From positions 1-64,000 of the forward strand of contig NZ_KB894129.1 in the NCBI RefSeq assembly GCF_000374365.1: a stretch of 64,000 nt of DNA, written 5' to 3'. Under the pieces are notes generated by a model that saw only the letters and a program-made list of their open reading frames with translations, was not told the DNA's origin and ran no database searches. Source of the stretch: Bacteroides gallinarum DSM 18171 = JCM 13658 (GTDB lineage: Bacteria; Bacteroidota; Bacteroidia; Bacteroidales; Bacteroidaceae). The stretch's first letter is position 1. Each line of letters starts with the position of its first letter. Shown here piece by piece: positions 61,101 to 64,000 of the stretch. The position numbers were made by a program, and so were the translations under genes.

Positions 61101-63174
61101 GGAAAGACGGCAGGAAAACCTTAAATCCGACCTTCAATCACTGAGAAAACGCATCGAGGAAAAGAAAGACAACGGCATAGACTTCCATACAATGGGCATA
61201 GACCACATATTTGTAGATGAGTGCCACTACTTCAAGAACTTGATGTTCCAGACACGCCACACAAGGGTGGCTGGTATCGGCAACAACCAAGGTTCTCAAA
61301 GAGCCATGAATTTACTGATTGCCATCCGTGACATACAGGAGCGCACAGGCAAGGACTTGGGAGCTACGTTCCTTTCGGGTACGGTGGTGGTGAACGCCCT
61401 GACCGAATTATATGTGCTTTTCAAGTATTTGCGCCCCAAGGAACTTGCCAAGCAACGGATAAGCTGTTTTGACGCATGGGCGGCTATCTTTACAAAGAAA
61501 ACGACTGACTACGAATTGAACGTGACAGGCTCCATCAAGCGAAAAGAACGGTTTAGGACTTACATCAAAGTACCCGAATTGGCGGCTTTCCTGCGTGAGA
61601 TAACGGATTACCGCACGGCAGAAATGATAAATCTCGACATTCCCGAAAAGAACGTGCGGTTCCTCTCGGACAAGCCGACTATGGAACAGGAGGCGATGAT
61701 TGAACGGTTGGTGCGTTTCGCCAACAGCGGTGAATGGTCGGACTTGGGCTTGGAAATCCCTGCGCCCGAACACATGGACAAGGCGAAGATGCTAATCGCT
61801 ACCAACGTGGCACGGAAAATGGCTTTGGATATGCGCCTGTTGGGCGACCAGTTCAGCGATGACCCTGCCAACAAAGCTTCACGTTGCGCACAGACCATCT
61901 ATGAGTATTATGTGAAATCGAACGCCCACCGTGGCACACAGTTCGTGTTTAGCGACCTTTCCACATACAAGCCGAACGAGTGGAACATCTGCCAAGACAT
62001 CAAGGACAAGCTGGTGGCGATGGGCATTCCTGCCTCTGAAATCCAATTCATCCAGACCGCCAAGACCGAAAAGGCGAGGAAAAAGATATTTGAGGGCATG
62101 AACAACGGCACTATCCGTGTGCTGTTCGGGTCAACTTCCATGTTGGGGACAGGTGTCAACGCCCAGCAGCGGGCGGTGGCGGTGCATCATTTAGAGATTC
62201 CCTGGCGCCCAGCCGACTTGGAGCAGCGCAACGGTCGGGCGGTGCGCAAAGGCAACACCGTGAAGCTGTGGGGCGGCAACGTGGTTGACATCATCATCTA
62301 TGGCACGGAAAAGACCTTGGACGCTTACAAGTTCAACCTCTTGCGCAACAAACAGCTTTTCATCAACCAAATCAACAACGGCACTATCGCCGTGCGCCGC
62401 ATAGACGAGGACGGCATGGACGAGGACACAGGCATGAATTTCGCCGAGTTCGTGGCCATCCTTTCGGGCAACACCGACCTTTTGGAAAAGGCGAAACTTG
62501 ACAACAAAATCATGCAGTTGGAAAAGGAACAAGCGGCTTTCAACAAGGAGCGTTACCGTGCGGAGCGCAAGGTTGGGGGCAACCGTCAAGAGATAGACAC
62601 CTGCAAACGCAACATCGGGCGCATGACAAAAGATTGGGAGTATTTCAACACGCATAAGGAAGATTGCGCCATTGAGATAAACGGTGATACCCAACTGACA
62701 GCCGAGGAAACAGGGCGAGCCTTGCATACACTGTCAAGGAAACACCGTGGCGACTTTACGCCCATCGGCTGTTACAATGGCTTGCGGTTGTTAGTACGCA
62801 GCGAGTACCGTCTTGACGGCAGCTTTGACCGCAACACGTTTTTCGTGGAGGGCAAGAGCGGCTTGAAATACAAGTGCGGTATGTCCGGCTCATTGCCACC
62901 GAGTTTTGCGGCGGCTGCGGTGTTCCCACAGACCACCTTGGAAAACATACCCAAGCTGATGGAACGCCAAGCTGAGCGGCAAAAACATTTGGAGGAAGAA
63001 ATCATCACCTTGCAACAAGTGATGGCAAAGCAATGGGGCAAGGAAGAAGAACTTAAACGGCTCAAACAGGAGTGTAAGGAGTTGCAGGAGCGCATCAACC
63101 GCACCCTTGAAGAAGCGGAACGCCCAACCGTACCGACACCCGGCACCGAGCCGGTGACAGTACCGGCGGCATAG
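58159..63174 (+). CDS. fused N6-adenine methylase and DExH helicase (DarB-like)
   Basis: 1671 residues starting MKTMNYNKLQALEANTAA. A SAM-binding motif (FLEPSAGIGGFL, about 129-141) and a catalytic loop in the form ASNIPFG (about 193-199, in place of NPPY/F) mark the methylase. The helicase half has Walker A CWHEVGAGKTMVM at about 850-860, IFVDECHYFKN (DExH box, about 1018), and QRNGRAVRKG at about 1355. A coiled-coil-like tail is rich in Glu/Gln/Lys. Such fusions are common in Bacteroidales ICEs. Phage P1 DarB, which protects DNA from restriction in the recipient, has a similar layout, so an anti-restriction role is plausible but not shown. Confidence 0.85.
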   Translation: MKTMNYNKLQALEANTAAIATAYQVRNEKRTATAAERETLSLYSGFGGIKEVLDLGTNKPMPEKMKQALDHLVRILQSVAQGDETLYREFVDSIKASVLTAFYTPKILIEAVADQIQVTFRAHGLPMKSFLEPSAGIGGFLPVAMPDTCKAAFEKDLATGLVLSALHPDAKTVINGFETIDTQELENDKFDVIASNIPFGTINVFDTNFERRGTPYKQSLKAIHNYFFIKTMELLSEGGLLAFVTSRGVADSPSNRFVRDYLVHHAHIITALRLPDTLFMQTGGIEVGSDLIILQKDSHKHGLTARERLFLETCRERTPQGMETEYANKAFSLPQSTLSTGTAIGTNQFGKSVRKYEWNGTEEAMLQRLTEILRANFTHYFKPSLLGGQKQAQSQQGAILSLFDLFGEATAAAQYKPNTGKRPYTDEMPGWMKDGALVLFEGQLGTILSRRADRFSEMTAWFSPIRVNGADMERAKDYLPVRKAYFELSESEAETREEQPLLRERLNKAYDAFVAKWGNFHANGNKELVTLDSLGLEVYSIEMQAHGEVVKADIMREPVAFKKIDMSVRLTPMEALASSLNYYGKVDMDYLAQTTGSSENEVIDALEGEMFYNPETDCWEEKGRILAGNVIEKCKLFAGHIHGLAGQARGWTEKTVRALEDVTPELIPYEELDFNMGERWIPTEVYADFAEHLFGVKADVMYFEVNDTYVISLHGYSPAAYNLYCSHGYTGEKLFAYALHDTVPEIKKEVMRGGEYVKVPDEEAMQEVANKIQEIRGKFNAWLDSQSIAVRDELVRLYNERFNCYVRPSYDGSAQTFPGLSFEQFPYKELYRSQKDAVWMIKQNGGGVCWHEVGAGKTMVMCVAAYEMKRLGLVQKPLIIGLKANVHEIAECFRKAYPFAKLLYPGKEDFTPASREELFSKIKNNNWDCIILTHDQFAKIPQSEQTMLRIMQQELDDVERSLQVLEESGMAWRNRRMQKGLERRQENLKSDLQSLRKRIEEKKDNGIDFHTMGIDHIFVDECHYFKNLMFQTRHTRVAGIGNNQGSQRAMNLLIAIRDIQERTGKDLGATFLSGTVVVNALTELYVLFKYLRPKELAKQRISCFDAWAAIFTKKTTDYELNVTGSIKRKERFRTYIKVPELAAFLREITDYRTAEMINLDIPEKNVRFLSDKPTMEQEAMIERLVRFANSGEWSDLGLEIPAPEHMDKAKMLIATNVARKMALDMRLLGDQFSDDPANKASRCAQTIYEYYVKSNAHRGTQFVFSDLSTYKPNEWNICQDIKDKLVAMGIPASEIQFIQTAKTEKARKKIFEGMNNGTIRVLFGSTSMLGTGVNAQQRAVAVHHLEIPWRPADLEQRNGRAVRKGNTVKLWGGNVVDIIIYGTEKTLDAYKFNLLRNKQLFINQINNGTIAVRRIDEDGMDEDTGMNFAEFVAILSGNTDLLEKAKLDNKIMQLEKEQAAFNKERYRAERKVGGNRQEIDTCKRNIGRMTKDWEYFNTHKEDCAIEINGDTQLTAEETGRALHTLSRKHRGDFTPIGCYNGLRLLVRSEYRLDGSFDRNTFFVEGKSGLKYKCGMSGSLPPSFAAAAVFPQTTLENIPKLMERQAERQKHLEEEIITLQQVMAKQWGKEEELKRLKQECKELQERINRTLEEAERPTVPTPGTEPVTVPAA

Positions 63175-63848
63175 GCATCATTCATATTTGACACCCTTCT
63201 CCTGCTTTGTTGAGAAACACGGCAGGGGATTTTTCCATTTGCCAAAGCAAGGTCTTTGTTTGCAACCCAAGCCGACGGGCAGACAAGCAGCCCTATACCT
63301 ATTATATATAGGTGCGCAGTCGCAACCATACCTGCGGTTCCCGCCACTTGTATCTCTCCCTGCTTTTATGGACTTGTGCCATTTTCCTTTTATACCAGAC
63401 ATACCCGGCTTCCCCGACCCGGAATAATCAGCGGAAGCCTGTCCTTGCGCACGTCTGTCCATTGGGCAGACCCACGCAAGGAGGGCAGACGGACGCACGT
63501 TGTCCTTGGCAGGCACACGGGAACTTCAGCCTTGCTGAAACAACCTCGTATGCCTCTCCCCGGTCAACAAGCGTCCTCTATTGTCTGCCTTACAGGCGAT
63601 TGTTTGACCCACCCAAGCCGAAAGTATACAACAGTTATAGTGTCCAACTTTTTCTCTACTTCCTTGTTTCCTTTTCCTCTTGTATTTTCCTATCACCATC
63701 TTCCGTTCCATACGCTTCCCGCACCTGCCTGGATTATTTTCCCACAAAGGTAACAGGCCGTTGCAAGCCCTTGCATACTTATTCTGCAAATGGCTTCCAA
63801 TCTGGAGGTTTCAGATGCACACTTACTTCTTTAGAACTCACGCGTAGG
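63175..63848. other. gene-free stretch with hairpins
   Basis: No gene is supported in these 674 bases; open frames on both strands have no family signature and are Pro/Ser-rich. One hairpin is clear: CCTTGCG (63443-63449) with CGCAAGG (63475-63481) encloses GTCTG (63453-63457) with CAGAC (63467-63471). It may be a terminator-like or regulatory structure. The frames end at the 3' end of the helicase gene at the right edge. Confidence 0.45.
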
Positions 63849-64000
63849 TCACGATACATGTGAAATATTAATAGGTTTACCTTCAAACCTTGCTCGGTTT
63901 TCTGCACTCAACGTAGGCACATTAATAAACAATCGTTTAATAGCACGACTGGCAGCCACATAATATACCCGATGTGCATTGTTGCCATTAAGGTCTGGTG
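63849..64000 (-). CDS. C-terminus of a UvrD/Rep-type helicase (partial)
   Basis: The last 49 codons of a minus-strand gene run in from the right edge. They contain NAHRVYYVAASRAIKRLFINVP, the motif VI region (VAxSRA..RL) of superfamily I UvrD-like helicases. The gene continues beyond the window, so its full domain set is unknown. It converges on the methylase-helicase gene with a gap of about 670 bases. It may be a defence helicase (such as the GajB type) or an element-maintenance helicase. The sequence here cannot decide. Confidence 0.68.
   Translation of the reverse strand, partial: PDLNGNNAHRVYYVAASRAIKRLFINVPTLSAENRARFEGKPINISHVS

Noticed and set aside
63256..63863. Overlapping plus-strand frames of 165 and 183 codons after the methylase-helicase
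   Set aside because: Pro/Ser/Thr-rich translations without family signs. The right-hand one runs over the 3' end of the helicase gene at the edge.

Overview
The window is Bacteroides/Phocaeicola-type Bacteroidales DNA. The sequence shows this through CTnDOT-style mob/tra genes, SusC/SusD outer-membrane proteins, lipoproteins with a Cys followed by acidic residues, and promoters with the Bacteroidales -7 box TAnnTTTG. It reads as two mobile-element segments on either side of a chromosomal glycan-utilisation region.

Region 1 (1 to about 29.5 kb) is the right-hand part of an integrative conjugative element (ICE) of the CTnDOT family. From left to right it holds a truncated reductase remnant and the excision regulator rteC. 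Next comes an AT-rich two-gene cargo: a DUF4143 ATPase and a 1084-residue KAP P-loop NTPase with membrane segments, which is a plausible phage-defence unit. The mobilisation genes mobC-mobB-mobA follow on the minus strand, then a palindrome-rich gap that probably holds oriT. A tightly packed plus-strand transfer operon (traA to traQ plus a lysozyme) comes next and ends in a 16-bp perfect terminator. A block of small minus-strand genes follows, including a PcfK/PcfJ-like pair. A 1-kb gene-free stretch full of hairpins closes the element. The integrase is not in the window and should lie to the left.

Region 2 (about 29.6 to 50.2 kb) is chromosomal. After a GNAT-type acetyltransferase comes a polysaccharide utilisation locus. 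A minus-strand operon encodes SusC, SusD, two SusE/F-like lipoproteins and a GH13 alpha-amylase, so it looks like a starch system. Next to it is a separate minus-strand GH53 endo-galactanase and GH2 beta-galactosidase pair, which looks like a galactan system. A divergent LacI-family regulator follows, then an SLC45-type sugar transporter and a GH65 disaccharide phosphorylase. The same 14-bp palindrome (TGCAAACGATTGCA and its exact complement) lies upstream of susC and in the GH53/lacI divergent promoter region, which ties both halves to one regulator.

Region 3 (about 50.4 to 64 kb) is the edge of a second mobile element. It has UmuDC-like SOS mutagenesis genes, ssb, a second PcfK/PcfJ pair homologous to the one in region 1, a lone PD-(D/E)XK nuclease-like gene, a 1671-residue N6-methylase/helicase fusion, and the C-terminus of a UvrD-type helicase at the right edge. 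At its left boundary, between convergent GH65 and umuC, is the most unusual feature: three nested palindromes with an identical 21-bp core and GTTTA...TAAAC outer arms, set inside larger inverted repeats.
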